Source: Mesorhizobium sp. CA8
Lineage (GTDB): Bacteria; Pseudomonadota; Alphaproteobacteria; Rhizobiales; Rhizobiaceae
Length of the DNA: 64,000 nt
Direction of reading: 5' to 3'
Assembly: GCF_020164955.1 (NCBI RefSeq)
Contig: NZ_JAIUHG010000001.1
Coordinates: forward strand, 248,001-312,000
How positions within the stretch are numbered: the stretch's first letter is position 1; the number at the start of each line of letters is the position of its first letter. The translations under genes were made by a program, and so were the position numbers. Under the pieces are notes generated by a model, which was not told the DNA's origin, did not search any database, and saw only the letters and a program-made list of their open reading frames with translations. Positions 44,956-56,173 of this stretch are shown here, piece after piece.

Positions 44956-44961
44956 CCTTCG

Positions 44962-45417
44962 ATGCCGAAATTCGAGGCGACACGCCGCGTCGCACATACG
45001 CCCGACGAGATGTTCGCGCTGGTGGCGGACATCGAGGCTTACCCGCAATTCCTGCCGCTGTGTGAATCGCTCACCGTGCGCTCGCGTAAGGAGCGTGACG
45101 GCCGCACGATCTTGGTTGCCGACATGAGCATCGGCTACAAGGCAATCCGCGAGACCTTCACGACACAGGTGCTGCTGAAGCCCGACGAGAAAGCGATCGA
45201 CGTCAAATACATAGATGGCCCGTTCAAATATCTCAGCAATATCTGGCGCTTCGACCCCGCCGGCGCCGGCTGCGAGGTGCATTTCTTCATCGACTACGAA
45301 TTCAAGAGCCGCATACTCGGCGCCGTGATGGGCACGATGTTCGACCGTGCCTTCCGCATGTTCTCGGAAGCCTTCGAGAAACGGGCAAACGTGATTTACG
45401 GTGTAAAGCCCGCCTAA
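44962..45417 (+). CDS. RatA/COQ10-family START-domain protein
   Basis: The 151-residue single START/SRPBCC domain protein has opening ATRRVAHTPDEMFALVADIEAYPQFLPLC-like residues (positions 5-34), KYIDGPFKYLSNIWRF in the middle and FEKRANVIYG at the end. Bacterial members are named either RatA toxin (inhibits 70S formation in E. coli) or coenzyme Q-binding COQ10. In alphaproteobacteria, linked to lipA, a quinone-related role is at least as likely as a toxin role. No antitoxin RatB is adjacent, which argues against a toxin-antitoxin unit. Confidence 0.88.
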   Translation: MPKFEATRRVAHTPDEMFALVADIEAYPQFLPLCESLTVRSRKERDGRTILVADMSIGYKAIRETFTTQVLLKPDEKAIDVKYIDGPFKYLSNIWRFDPAGAGCEVHFFIDYEFKSRILGAVMGTMFDRAFRMFSEAFEKRANVIYGVKPA

Positions 45418-45902
45418 CGTTCGCCCAGCGCCCGCAACCCGAGTTGCAGCGCGTGCCGCACCGTCTCATGCCGGATGAATTCGCGGCCCTTGTGGCCGAA
45501 CAATTGCCGCTCCGCGACGATCTGCTGTCCGGCAAGCGCTATCCCGAACCAGACCAGGCCGACCGGCTTATCGGCCGAGCCGCCGCTGGGGCCGGCAATG
45601 CCGGTGACGGCGAGCGACAGGCTCGCTTGCGAGTGCGCCAGCGCGCCCGCGGCCATCTCCAGCACCGTCTCGCGCGAGACCGCGCCATGCGCATCGAGCG
45701 TGGCCGCGGAAACGCCGAGCATCTCCATCTTGGCTTGGTTGGAATAGGTGATGAAGCCTCGATCGACCACGGCGGAGGATCCGGCAATGTCGGTCAGCGC
45801 GGCGATGATCAGACCGCCGGTGCAGCTTTCGGCCGTCGCCAGCATGATGCCGCGCTGCTGGCAGGCCTGGAGCAAAGCGATGGCGCGTTCGGCGTTGCTC
45901 AT
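45414..45902 (-). CDS. CinA C-terminal-domain protein (nicotinamide-nucleotide amidase type)
   Basis: The 162-residue protein is the short CinA form, with only the C-terminal PncC domain. Landmarks are [58 protein letters not shown] and the late [16 protein letters not shown]. The domain deamidates NMN to nicotinic acid mononucleotide. ATG 45902 overlaps the ispDF stop by four bases, so it is coupled to ispDF; the longer upstream frame lies inside ispDF. Its stop overlaps the RatA-like gene's stop region on the other strand. Confidence 0.92.
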   Translation of the reverse strand: MSNAERAIALLQACQQRGIMLATAESCTGGLIIAALTDIAGSSAVVDRGFITYSNQAKMEMLGVSAATLDAHGAVSRETVLEMAAGALAHSQASLSLAVTGIAGPSGGSADKPVGLVWFGIALAGQQIVAERQLFGHKGREFIRHETVRHALQLGLRALGER

Positions 45903-47128
45903 GCCGGCACCTCGCCCGGATAGACGACGCTGGCGGTGGCGATCGCGGCGATACCTTCGCCGCGCCCGACAAAGCCGAGCTTCTCGTTGGTCGTGGCCTT
46001 GATCGAAATGCGCTCGGGCGCAATGCCGAGCATGGCGGAAAGCGCCTCCGTCATCGCCGCGCGATGCGGCCCGACACGCGGCGCCTCGCAGATCAGCGTA
46101 ATGTCGGCATTGGCGATGCGGCCGCCGCGCTCGCGCACCAGCTTCGCCGCGTGCTCGACGAATATCTTCGAGGCAGCACCCTTCCATTGCGGATCGGACG
46201 GTGGGAAATGCGTGCCGATATCGCCGGCGCCGCAGGTGGCGAGCAGCGCGTCCGTCAGGGCGTGAAGTCCGACATCGGCGTCAGAATGGCCGGAGAGTTT
46301 TCGCTCATAGGGAATGGCGACGCCGCAGAGCGTTACCTGGTCGCCGGGCTCGAACGCGTGCACGTCATAGCCATTGCCGGTGCGAATATCCGGGAAGCGC
46401 TGCTGCGCGCTCGAAAGCCGCTGGTCGGCCAATGCGATGTCCCTTGCCCAGGTGAGTTTGACGTTGTCCGGCGATCCGGGAACGATCTTGACCGGTATCT
46501 GTGCCCATTCGGCGATCGCCGCATCGTCGGTGAACTCGGTCTTGCCCAGGTGATGCGCCTTCTCATGCGCGGCGAGCAGCGGCCAGAACGGAAAACCCTG
46601 CGGCGTCTGCGCGGCATGAAGGCCGTCCCTCGACACCGTCTCATCGATCATGCCGGCCGCCGATTCCCGCTTCAGCGTGTCGGCGACGGGCAGTGCCGGC
46701 AGCGCGCCCTGGCGCTCGCCGATGGCCTCGATGGTGCGGTCGATCAGCCCGGTATCGACGAAGGGGCGCACGGCATCGTGCACCAGCACTTTTGCCGGTG
46801 CCTGGTCCCTCAACGCCAGGAGGCCGAGCCGGACGGACGCCTGGCGCGAAGGGCCGCCGATGACGGCGACAAGACGATCGCCATGCGCTTCGGCCGCGCG
46901 TTGGAAGAGTTCGGCGTCGTCGGCATGGATGGCCACGACCACTGGACCGATCCTCGGATGGGAGAGGAAGATATCCAGCGTGTGCGCGATGACGGCGCGG
47001 CCGCCGATGCGCTGATACTGCTTCGGACCGTCGGCCTGCCCGGCGCGCGCGCCGCGGCCGGCAGCAACGATCACCACCCCGATCCCGCCGCTTGGGGCGG
47101 CCGCTTGCTTTTCGCTTGCCTCGCTCAT
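45899..47128 (-). CDS. ispDF: Bifunctional IspD-IspF: MEP cytidylyltransferase / MEcPP synthase
   Basis: The 409-residue fusion catalyses two non-adjacent steps of the MEP isoprenoid pathway. Residues 15-235 are Isp[14 protein letters not shown] (CTP loop), [10 protein letters not shown] and [10 protein letters not shown]. Residues about 250-409 are Isp[14 protein letters not shown] (zinc Asp and His), [31 protein letters not shown] and [21 protein letters not shown]. The IspDF fusion is a known feature of many alphaproteobacteria and epsilonproteobacteria. It is coupled to the CinA-type gene and divergent from dusB. Two palindromic repeats lie just upstream. Confidence 0.97.
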   Translation of the reverse strand: MSEASEKQAAAPSGGIGVVIVAAGRGARAGQADGPKQYQRIGGRAVIAHTLDIFLSHPRIGPVVVAIHADDAELFQRAAEAHGDRLVAVIGGPSRQASVRLGLLALRDQAPAKVLVHDAVRPFVDTGLIDRTIEAIGERQGALPALPVADTLKRESAAGMIDETVSRDGLHAAQTPQGFPFWPLLAAHEKAHHLGKTEFTDDAAIAEWAQIPVKIVPGSPDNVKLTWARDIALADQRLSSAQQRFPDIRTGNGYDVHAFEPGDQVTLCGVAIPYERKLSGHSDADVGLHALTDALLATCGAGDIGTHFPPSDPQWKGAASKIFVEHAAKLVRERGGRIANADITLICEAPRVGPHRAAMTEALSAMLGIAPERISIKATTNEKLGFVGRGEGIAAIATASVVYPGEVPA

Positions 47129-47140
47129 TCCGATCGGTCC

Positions 47141-47192
47141 TAGAGCCGGATGATTTCAGGTGGATTCGACCTGAAATCTGAATCCGTCTCTA
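47141..47192. repeat. Intergenic palindrome with ATTTCAGGT/ACCTGAAAT core
   Basis: TAGAGCCGGATG starts it and GAATCCGTCTCTA ends it. Inside, GATTTCAGGT and ACCTGAAATC are perfect inverted arms around GGATTCG. It is 11 bases from the second element at 47204, so two palindromes stand in tandem upstream of ispDF. Confidence 0.75.
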
Positions 47193-47203
47193 AATCAAAG
47201 AAG

Positions 47204-47255
47204 TAGAGCATGATGTCGGCCGAAAACCGCTCACACTGTTCGGCATCATGCTCTA
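47204..47255. repeat. Intergenic palindrome TAGAGCATGATG/CATCATGCTCTA, second copy
   Basis: Arms are identical to those of the element at 25486-25538. The core is GCCGAAAACCGCTCACACTG, one base shorter than the other copy (CCGCTTCACAC becomes CCGCTCACAC). Confidence 0.82.
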
Positions 47256-47317
47256 GTCGGGGTGATGGCCGAAGGCCAGCATTTTCCAAAATGCGCCTTA
47301 ATGTGACGTCATTGCGC

Positions 47318-47356
47318 GTTGCACAATGCCACACTTCTGGCTAGAGAATGTGCAAC
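47318..47356. promoter_or_regulatory. Inverted repeat GTTGCACA...TGTGCAAC upstream of dusB-ntrBC
   Basis: Perfect 8-base arms at 47318-47325 and 47349-47356 with a 23-base spacer. The inner GCAC/GTGC halves are those of NtrC sites. It ends 25 bases before the dusB start, a position suited to repression or autoregulation by NtrC. No -24/-12 promoter with correct spacing is seen here. Confidence 0.5.
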
Positions 47357-47381
47357 GATGGAACATGCTTGGTTTTTGTGC

Positions 47382-48410
47382 ATGACTGAACTGACCACAT
47401 TGGCATCGCCACTCGATGTCGGCGGGATAAAAATCCGCAATAGGGTTTTCCTGGCGCCGATGTCCGGCATCACCGACGAGCCGTTCCGGCAGCGTGCCCA
47501 TGCGCATGGTGCGGGGCTGGTCGTTTCGGAAATGGTGGCGAGCGGCGAACTAGCCAAGGGCAGGGCCGGCTGCGACCTGCGCATCCGCCATTCCGGCCTG
47601 CCGGTGCATATGGTGCAGCTCGCCGGCCGCGAGGCGATCCATATGAGCGAGGGCGCGCGAATCGCGGCGGGCGAGGGCGCCGATATCATCGACATCAACA
47701 TGGGCTGCCCGGCGAAGAAGGTGACCGGCGGCTATGCCGGCTCGGCGCTGATGCGCGACCTCGACCATGCCTTGTCGCTGATAGAGGCGGTGGTCGGCGC
47801 CGTGTCGGTGCCGGTGACGGTCAAGATGCGGCTCGGCTGGGACGAAAGCGCGCTTAACGCGCCGATGCTGGCGCGCCGCGCCGAACAGGCCGGCGTCAGG
47901 ATGGTGACCGTGCATGGCCGCACGCGCTGCCAGTTCTATCAGGGCAAGGCCGACTGGCGTGCCATCGCGCGCGTCAAGCAAGCCGTCTCGATCCCGGTGG
48001 TGGCCAATGGCGATGTCGGCTCGCCGGAAGAGGCGGCGACCATCCTCGAACAATCCGGCGCCGACGCGGTGATGATCGGCCGCGCGCATTATGGTGCCCC
48101 CTGGGTCGCGGGCAACATTGCGGCCGCCGCAACTGGTGCATCCGCTCAAGGCATTCCGCAAACCCCGCAGGCGCTCGCCGACTACGTCGTCTCGCATTAC
48201 GAGGATATGCTCTCGCTCTACGGCATAGAAAGCGGGCTGCGCCAGGCGCGCAAGCATCTCGGCTGGTATCTCGACCGCCATGCTCCCGATGTTTCAGCCG
48301 AGCAGCGCAAAGCCATTCTCACGTCCTTCGAACCGAGGGAGGTCATTGCAGGCTTGCGCAGCGTGTTTGCCGACAGCCTGCCATCGATCAGCTTGCGGAG
48401 CGCAGCATGA
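47382..48410 (+). CDS. dusB: tRNA-dihydrouridine synthase (NifR3/DusB type)
   Basis: The 342-residue FMN enzyme reduces uridines in the tRNA D-loop. The TIM barrel starts [17 protein letters not shown]. The catalytic cysteine is Cys109 in NMGCPAKKV, followed by [37 protein letters not shown] and [11 protein letters not shown] (phosphate site). ATG 47382 is the likely start; ATG 47358 would add eight residues. It is the historical nifR3, the first gene of the nifR3-ntrB-ntrC operon of rhizobia. Its stop overlaps ntrB by four bases. Confidence 0.95.
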   Translation: MTELTTLASPLDVGGIKIRNRVFLAPMSGITDEPFRQRAHAHGAGLVVSEMVASGELAKGRAGCDLRIRHSGLPVHMVQLAGREAIHMSEGARIAAGEGADIIDINMGCPAKKVTGGYAGSALMRDLDHALSLIEAVVGAVSVPVTVKMRLGWDESALNAPMLARRAEQAGVRMVTVHGRTRCQFYQGKADWRAIARVKQAVSIPVVANGDVGSPEEAATILEQSGADAVMIGRAHYGAPWVAGNIAAAATGASAQGIPQTPQALADYVVSHYEDMLSLYGIESGLRQARKHLGWYLDRHAPDVSAEQRKAILTSFEPREVIAGLRSVFADSLPSISLRSAA

Positions 48411-49545
48411 AGGCCGATGTTCCCCGGCAGGCCGATATGGCGGATGCCGCCAATGTCGTGCTCAACACCATCCGCCGCCCGGTGATCATGGTCGATACCG
48501 ACGGCTTTATCACTTTCGCCAACGCCGATGCCGAGGACTTCTTCCGCTCCAGCGCGAATATGCTTGCCCGCAACACGCTCGCCAAGCTGGTGCCCTTCGG
48601 CAGCCCATTGCTGACGCTGGTCGACCAGGTACGCGAGCGCCGCGCGCCGGTCAATGAATACCGCGTTGACGTGTCGTCGCCGCGCCTCGGGATAGAGAAG
48701 ATGGTCGATCTCTATGTCGCGCCGGTGCCGGAGTTTCCGGGCTCGGTCGTGGTCATGTTCCAGGAACGGTCGATGGCCGACAAGATCGACCGCCAGATGA
48801 CGCATCGCGGTGCGGCGCGCTCCGTCACCGGCCTTGCCGCGATGCTCGCGCATGAGATCAAGAACCCGCTCTCCGGCATCCGCGGCGCCGCCCAGTTGCT
48901 CGAGCTTTCCGCTTCCGACGAGGATCGCGCGCTGACTCGCCTGATCACCGACGAGACAGACCGCATCGTCTCGCTGGTCGACCGCATGGAAGTGTTTTCC
49001 GACGAGCGGCCGATCGAGCGGTATCCGGTCAACATCCACGTCGTTCTCGATCATGTGAAGGCGATCGCGAAGAACGGTTTTGCAAGGCGGATCAAGATTT
49101 TGGAGGAATATGATCCATCATTGCCTCCGGTCTTCGCCAACCGCGATCAGCTGATCCAGGTCTTTCTCAATCTGGTCAAGAACGCCGCCGAGGCGATCGG
49201 CGCCGACCCGCAGGGCGAGATCGTGCTGTCGACGGCCTTCCGCCCGGGCATCCGCGTCTCCGTGCCCGGCACGCAAGACCGAGTCTCGCTGCCGCTGGAA
49301 TTCTGCGTGCGTGACAATGGCCCCGGCGTTTCCGAAGACATCCTGCCGATCCTGTTCGATCCGTTCATCACCACAAAGCCGAACGGCTCCGGCCTCGGGC
49401 TGGCCCTGGTCGCCAAGATCGTCGGCGAGCATGGCGGCATCATCGAATGCGATTCGACGCCGCGCGGCACCACGTTCCGCATTCTGCTGCCGGCCTGGAA
49501 AGAGATTTCGCAAGGCTCGAGCGACGAAGCTGAAGGAGACCGCAC

Positions 49546-49549
<4 letters not shown>
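48407..49549 (+). CDS. ntrB: Nitrogen regulation sensor histidine kinase
   Basis: The 380-residue soluble kinase/phosphatase controls NtrC and takes orders from GlnB. A PAS domain occupies about residues 15-125 ([23 protein letters not shown]). The H-box is [20 protein letters not shown] with His149. N, G1 and G2 boxes follow ([34 protein letters not shown]). No membrane segment is present, as expected. It overlaps dusB and ntrC by four bases each, so the three are coupled. Confidence 0.97.
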
Positions 49550-51006
<1,457 letters not shown>

Positions 51007-51125
51007 CGTCGCTTCCTTATTTCGGTGAATTGCCCGGGAAAGATTATCTTCCCGGCCACACTTGTTGCATAATCGCCACAATGCGTTGCATACATCCGAC
51101 GCGATGACCGACTCTGTACCGCGAC

Positions 51126-53417
51126 ATGGCAGCTGAGGCTCCGACCCTGAACCAACCGCTTTTCAACCAAACCGGCACGCGTGACGGGCGACGGTTGCTG
51201 GCGTTGCCCGGCGTGGTCGCCATTGCCGGCGCGATGATCACGGCAGCCATCTCGTTTGCCATCCTGGTCGGCGCGACGCCGATCGCACCGAACGCCGGTG
51301 CGACCTGGGCCTTGATCGCGGCCAATGCCGTGTTCGTTCTGTTCCTGATCGCCTTGATCGCCCGCGAGGTACGTCGCATCGTCTTGGCACGGCGCCACGG
51401 CAGGGCTGCCTCGCGGCTGCATGTGCGCATCGTCGCCATGTTCGCGCTGGTTGCCGCCATCCCGGCCATCATGGTGGCGATCGTCGCCTCGATCACGCTC
51501 GACATCGGCCTGGACCGCTGGTTCGAAATCCGCACCAAGACTATCGTCAACTCGTCGCTCTCGATTGCCGACGCTTATGTGCAAGAGAACGCGCGCAACC
51601 TCCAGGGCACGACACTGTCCATGGCATACGATCTCGATGCCTCGCGCACGCTCTATGGTCTCGACAAGGGCGGTTTCCTCGATCTGTTGAACAAGGAAGC
51701 CGTAGGCCGCGGACTGGCGCATGCGGCCCTGATCAAGCCTGACGGCTCGTTCGTCATGAACGCCAAGACCGATGCCGATTTTCCGATACCGGAGCCGCCC
51801 GCGGGTGCCGTCGACACCGCGGCCGACGGCAAGCCGGTGCTGATCGAGCCGCGCACCCGCAACATCATGGGTGCCATCATCAAACTGCGCGAGATCGAAG
51901 GGCTTTACCTCTATACAATCCGGCTGGTCGATCCCGACGTGATCAAGGCGCGCCAGATCGTCAGGGGCAACACCGACGAATACCGCAACCTGGAAGACAA
52001 TCGCCGGACCTCGCAGGTCGCCTTCGCATTGCCTTATCTGTCGCTCACGCTGATCATCACGCTTTCGGCGATCTGGACAGGCATTGCGGTCGCCGACCGG
52101 ATCGTGCGGCCGATCCGCCAGCTGATCGGCGCGGCCGACGAGGTGGCGACCGGCAATCTCGATGTTGCCGTTCCCGTGCGTCAGTCCGATGGCGACGTCG
52201 CTTCGCTCGGCGAGACCTTCAACAACATGATCCTCGAGCTCAAATCGCAACGCAACGAGCTGCTCTCGGCCAAGGATCTGATCGACGAGCGCCGGCGTTT
52301 CTCCGAGGCGGTGCTCGCCGGCGTCACGGCCGGCGTCATCGGCGTCGACCCCTACGGCACCATCACCATCGTCAATCGCTCGGCCGAGACCATGCTGACC
52401 ATTTCGGCAAATGCGACGCTCGGCCAGAATCTTTCGGCGGTCCTGCCGCTGGTCGGCCGCGTCTTCGAGATCGGGCGGCAGTCCGGCAAGCCGGTCTATC
52501 GCGAGCAGGTGACCTTCTTTCGCACCGGCCTGGAGCGCACCTTCAATGTCCAGGTCACGGTCGAGTCCGGCGACGACGGCGAGGAGGAGAAATCCTACGT
52601 GGTCACCGTCGACGACATCACAGATCTTGTCCAGGCGCAGCGTTCGTCGGCCTGGGCGGATGTGGCGCGGCGCATCGCGCACGAGATCAAGAACCCGCTG
52701 ACGCCGATCCAGCTTTCGGCCGAGCGCATCAGGCGCCGCTACGGCAAGGTCATCACCGAGGACCGCGAGGTTTTCGATCAGTGCACCGATACCATCATCC
52801 GCCAGGTCGAGGACATCGGCCGTATGGTCGACGAATTCTCGGCTTTCGCCCGTATGCCGAAGCCGGAGATGAAGGCGATAGACCTTCGTGAGTCGTTGCG
52901 CGAAGCGTCCTTCCTGGTCGAGGTCAGCCGCTCCGACATCGCCTTCGAACGCGACTTCGGCAGCGAGCCGTTGAAAGGCACTTTCGACAGCCGCCTGATG
53001 GCTCAGGCCTTCGGCAACATCATCAAGAACGCCGCCGAGGCGATCGACGGACTTGATGCGAAAGGCCGTTCGGACGGCACAATCCGGATTCAGGCCGGAC
53101 GCCAAGATGGCGCCATACGAATCGATGTTATCGACAACGGCAAGGGGCTGCCGCGCGAGAATCGCCAAAGGCTTCTCGAGCCCTACATGACGACGCGCGA
53201 AAAGGGCACCGGGCTTGGCCTCGCTATCGTCAAGAAGATCGTGGAAGACCATGGCGGCCGTCTCGAATTGCACGACGCGCCGCCGGATTTCCATGGTGGC
53301 CGGGGTGCGATGATCTCGATCATCCTGCCGCCGGCAACGGTCGTAGCCGCGCCGCCACGCGGTGAAGGCCGAAACGAACACGAACGAGAAACTGAAAAGG
53401 TCGATAATGGCGTCTGA
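51126..53417 (+). CDS. ntrY: Membrane-bound nitrogen-related sensor kinase
   Basis: The 763-residue kinase has membrane segments at about 25-48, 60-80, 100-122 and 298-320. A periplasmic domain lies between the third and fourth, and a HAMP domain (about 322-375) follows. A PAS domain (about 385-500) precedes the H-box [15 protein letters not shown] with His519, then N and G boxes (NIIKNAAEAID, DNGKGLPRE, TTREKGTGLGLAIVKK). NtrY works with NtrX in nitrogen, redox or nitrate responses of alphaproteobacteria. It begins 119 bases after ntrC and overlaps ntrX by 11 bases. Confidence 0.97.
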   Translation: MAAEAPTLNQPLFNQTGTRDGRRLLALPGVVAIAGAMITAAISFAILVGATPIAPNAGATWALIAANAVFVLFLIALIAREVRRIVLARRHGRAASRLHVRIVAMFALVAAIPAIMVAIVASITLDIGLDRWFEIRTKTIVNSSLSIADAYVQENARNLQGTTLSMAYDLDASRTLYGLDKGGFLDLLNKEAVGRGLAHAALIKPDGSFVMNAKTDADFPIPEPPAGAVDTAADGKPVLIEPRTRNIMGAIIKLREIEGLYLYTIRLVDPDVIKARQIVRGNTDEYRNLEDNRRTSQVAFALPYLSLTLIITLSAIWTGIAVADRIVRPIRQLIGAADEVATGNLDVAVPVRQSDGDVASLGETFNNMILELKSQRNELLSAKDLIDERRRFSEAVLAGVTAGVIGVDPYGTITIVNRSAETMLTISANATLGQNLSAVLPLVGRVFEIGRQSGKPVYREQVTFFRTGLERTFNVQVTVESGDDGEEEKSYVVTVDDITDLVQAQRSSAWADVARRIAHEIKNPLTPIQLSAERIRRRYGKVITEDREVFDQCTDTIIRQVEDIGRMVDEFSAFARMPKPEMKAIDLRESLREASFLVEVSRSDIAFERDFGSEPLKGTFDSRLMAQAFGNIIKNAAEAIDGLDAKGRSDGTIRIQAGRQDGAIRIDVIDNGKGLPRENRQRLLEPYMTTREKGTGLGLAIVKKIVEDHGGRLELHDAPPDFHGGRGAMISIILPPATVVAAPPRGEGRNEHERETEKVDNGV

Positions 53418-54768
53418 CATTCTCATCGTCGATGACGAGGAAGACATCCGCGAACTTGTCGCCGGTATACTGAGCGACGAGGGTCATGAAACCCGCACGG
53501 CACACGATGCCGACAGCGCCCTTGCGGCGATCGCGGACCGCGCGCCGCGGCTCATTTTCCTCGACATCTGGCTGCAGGGCTCCCGCCTCGACGGCCTGGC
53601 GCTGCTCGACGAGGTCAAGACCATGCATCCGAGCATGCCGGTGGTGATGATCTCCGGCCACGGCAACATCGAAACGGCGGTGTCGGCCATCCGGCGCGGC
53701 GCCTACGACTTCATCGAGAAACCGTTCAAGGCCGATCGCCTCATCCTGATCGCCGAGCGCGCCCTGGAGACATCCAAGCTGCGGCGTGAGGTTTCCGACC
53801 TCAAACAGCGCAGCGGCGAGACCTTCGACCTGATCGGCATGTCGTCGGCCATGAGCCAGCTGCGGCAGACCATCGAGCGTGTCGCGCCCACCAACAGCCG
53901 CGTCATGATCGTCGGCCCTTCCGGCTCCGGCAAGGAACTGACGGCGCGCGCCATCCACGCGCTGTCGTCGCGCAAGACCGGTCCGTTCGTCACGCTGAGC
54001 GCGGCCACCATCACGCCCGAACGCATGGAGATCGAGCTGTTCGGCACCGAATCGAACGGCACCGAGCGCAAGGTCGGCGCGCTGGAAGAGGCGCATCGCG
54101 GCATCCTCTACATCGACGAGGTCGCCGATATGCCGCGCGAGACGCAAAACAAGATCCTGCGCGTGCTGGTCGAGCAGCAGTTCGAGCGGGTAGGCGGCAC
54201 GAAGCGCGTCAAGGTCGATGTCCGCATCATCTCCTCGACCTCGCAGAACCTCGAGGCGATGATCGCCGACGGCCGGTTCCGGGAGGACCTTTACCATCGC
54301 CTGGCGGTGGTTCCGGTCATGGTGCCGGGGCTAGCCGAGCGGCGCGAGGACATCCCTTACCTCGTCGACAATTTCATGAAGCAGATCGCGCGTCAGGCCG
54401 GCATCAAGCCGCGCCGCATTGGCGATGATGCGCTGGCCGTGCTGCAGGCGCACAACTGGCCGGGCAATGTTCGCCAGCTGCGCAATAATGTCGAACGACT
54501 GATGATCCTGGCGCGAGGGGACAATCCCGATGCCCCGATCACCGCCGACCTTCTGCCCTCAGAGATCGGCGACGTCATGCCACGCACGCCCAACCAGTCG
54601 GACCAGCACATCATGGCGCTGCCGCTGCGTGAGGCACGCGAGCAGTTCGAGAAGGACTATCTGATCGCCCAGATCAACCGCTTCGGCGGCAACATCTCGA
54701 AGACGGCCGAGTTTATCGGCATGGAGCGCTCGGCACTCCACCGCAAGCTGAAGTCGCTGGGAGTCTAA
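53407..54768 (+). CDS. ntrX: Response regulator NtrX, without the GAFTGA loop
   Basis: The 453-residue regulator has a receiver domain with the phosphoacceptor Asp53 in FLDIWLQGSRLDG, a typical NtrX insertion. Its AAA+ domain has Walker A GPSGSGKE at 170-177 and Walker B LYIDEVADMP; the C-terminal helix-turn-helix is NISKTAEFIGMERSALHRKLKSLGV-like. Where NtrC has [10 protein letters not shown], this protein has FGTESNGTERKVGALEEA (212-229), so the sigma-54 contact loop is missing. It may therefore act with the housekeeping sigma factor or as a repressor. ATG 53407 overlaps ntrY. Confidence 0.96.
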   Translation: MASDILIVDDEEDIRELVAGILSDEGHETRTAHDADSALAAIADRAPRLIFLDIWLQGSRLDGLALLDEVKTMHPSMPVVMISGHGNIETAVSAIRRGAYDFIEKPFKADRLILIAERALETSKLRREVSDLKQRSGETFDLIGMSSAMSQLRQTIERVAPTNSRVMIVGPSGSGKELTARAIHALSSRKTGPFVTLSAATITPERMEIELFGTESNGTERKVGALEEAHRGILYIDEVADMPRETQNKILRVLVEQQFERVGGTKRVKVDVRIISSTSQNLEAMIADGRFREDLYHRLAVVPVMVPGLAERREDIPYLVDNFMKQIARQAGIKPRRIGDDALAVLQAHNWPGNVRQLRNNVERLMILARGDNPDAPITADLLPSEIGDVMPRTPNQSDQHIMALPLREAREQFEKDYLIAQINRFGGNISKTAEFIGMERSALHRKLKSLGV

Positions 54769-54794
54769 GCAATTCCGCGAAAAGTGTGCAGCGG
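54769..54794. repeat. Half-copy of the intergenic repeat core
   Basis: GCAATTCC, three unmatched bases, then AAAAGTGTGCAGCGG is the reverse complement of the right half of the element at 5647-5690, with few changes. It begins one base after the ntrX stop. A separate small stem CGGCGGCTCCGCCG follows at 54802-54815. Confidence 0.6.
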
Positions 54795-54921
54795 TTAGGC
54801 TCGGCGGCTCCGCCGTAGCCTTCCGCCCCGATTGCATAGAACCGGCTTGGCCCACGCGATTGTTCATTACGGCCAGGGGCGGAATCACCTAAGAAAGCCG
54901 GATATTTCCCTGAGGATGCCC

Positions 54922-55785
54922 ATGCCGCGCATTGCCTATGTCAACGGGCGCTATGTCGTCCATAGCCAAGCCAGCGTCCATATCGAGGACCGCGGCTATC
55001 AGTTCGCAGACGGCGTCTATGAGGTCTGCGAAGTGGCGCACGGCCACATCGTCGACGTGCCGCGCCATCTTGCTCGGCTCAAGCGCTCCCTGAAGGAACT
55101 GTCGATCGCCTGGCCGGTCTCGGAAGGCGTCCTGCCGATGCTGCTGCGCGAGGTGGTCAATCGCAACGGCGTGGTCAACGGCCTTGTCTATGTGCAAGTG
55201 ACGCGCGGCGTCGCCAGCCGCGAATTCGTCTTTCCGCCGGCAGGCACGAAGCCTTCCCTGGTCATAACCGCCAGGAAAGCCGATCCGGCCGCGAGTGCAA
55301 AGCGGGTGGAGAGCGGCATCAAGGTCATCACCGTTCCGGAGAACCGCTGGGACCGGGTCGACATCAAGAGCACGGGCCTCTTGCCCAATGTGCTCGCCAA
55401 GCAGAAGGCCAAGGAAGCGGGTGCCCAGGAAGCCTGGTTCGTCGACACCGACGGCAACGTCAAGGAAGGCGGCTCGTCAAACGCCTGGATCGTCACCCGC
55501 GACGGCGTCCTGGTGACACGGCCGGCCGAGCACGGCATTCTGCGCGGCATCACCCGCACGACGCTTTTCGATGTCGCCGCCAAGCTCGGCCTCAAGATCG
55601 AGGAGCGGGGTTTTTCGGTCGCCGAAGCCCAGGCAGCCAGAGAGGCGTTCATCAGTTCGGCGACGACAATTGCCATGCCGGTGGTCGAAATCGACGGCAC
55701 GCCGATCGCAAATGGCCATCCCGGTTCTATGACACTTTCGTTGCGGCAGGCCTTTTTTGACATTGCGGAAAAAAGTCCAGCCTGA
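54922..55785 (+). CDS. dat: D-amino-acid aminotransferase (fold-type IV)
   Basis: The 287-residue PLP enzyme resembles bacterial D-alanine aminotransferases. The opening is IAYVNGRYVVHSQASVHIEDRGYQFADGVYE, given by its ends (residues 4 to about 34). The PLP lysine is Lys149 in RVDIKSTGLLPN, and EGGSSNAWIV is the cofactor phosphate region. ATG 54922 is chosen over ATG 54916 because AGG then stands at normal distance. The gene sits between ntrX and hfq, an order conserved in rhizobia. It could supply D-glutamate or recycle D-alanine for the cell wall; branched-chain activity cannot be excluded. Confidence 0.9.
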   Translation: MPRIAYVNGRYVVHSQASVHIEDRGYQFADGVYEVCEVAHGHIVDVPRHLARLKRSLKELSIAWPVSEGVLPMLLREVVNRNGVVNGLVYVQVTRGVASREFVFPPAGTKPSLVITARKADPAASAKRVESGIKVITVPENRWDRVDIKSTGLLPNVLAKQKAKEAGAQEAWFVDTDGNVKEGGSSNAWIVTRDGVLVTRPAEHGILRGITRTTLFDVAAKLGLKIEERGFSVAEAQAAREAFISSATTIAMPVVEIDGTPIANGHPGSMTLSLRQAFFDIAEKSPA

Positions 55786-55927
55786 TAACCGCACAACTGG
55801 AATGAACCTCAACTATCTCGTTCTGCTTGCCTTTGTATCGGCAAGAGGGGGTTTGCGCGCTTGACAGGTGCCGCGTAATTTGGCGCATTGGCCGCAAACC
55901 GAAGGGGATCGGCGAAAGACAAGAAAA

Positions 55928-56173
55928 ATGGCGGAACGATCGCAAAACCTTCAGGACCTGTTCCTGAATTCAGTTCGCAAGAGCAAAAATCCACTTACCA
56001 TCTTCCTCATCAACGGCGTGAAGCTGACCGGCGTCGTCACTTCGTTCGACAATTTTTGTGTGTTGTTGCGGCGTGACGGGCACTCCCAGCTCGTCTACAA
56101 GCACGCTATTTCCACGATCATGCCGAGCCAGCCGGTTCAGATGTTCGATGGCGAGGAAAGCCAGGGCGCCTGA
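55928..56173 (+). CDS. hfq: RNA chaperone Hfq
   Basis: The 81-residue hexameric Sm-like protein pairs small RNAs with mRNAs; in rhizobia it affects nifA and symbiosis. Sm1 is [21 protein letters not shown] to [11 protein letters not shown], with the RNA-binding Gln8; Sm2 contains [11 protein letters not shown] short acidic tail (FDGEESQGA) ends it. ATG 55928 is the only start giving the family N-terminus. hflX begins at the base after its stop, as in E. coli hfq-hflX. Confidence 0.98.
   Translation: MAERSQNLQDLFLNSVRKSKNPLTIFLINGVKLTGVVTSFDNFCVLLRRDGHSQLVYKHAISTIMPSQPVQMFDGEESQGA

Noticed and set aside
44962..45417. Toxin-antitoxin system around the RatA-like gene
   Set aside because: No RatB-type partner is adjacent, and the gene belongs with lipA in alphaproteobacteria, where the COQ10-type role is at least as likely.
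47326..47356. Sigma-54 promoter for dusB (TGGCTAGAGAATGTGCAA)
   Set aside because: GG and GC are 11 bases apart instead of 10 and the -24 box lacks CAC.
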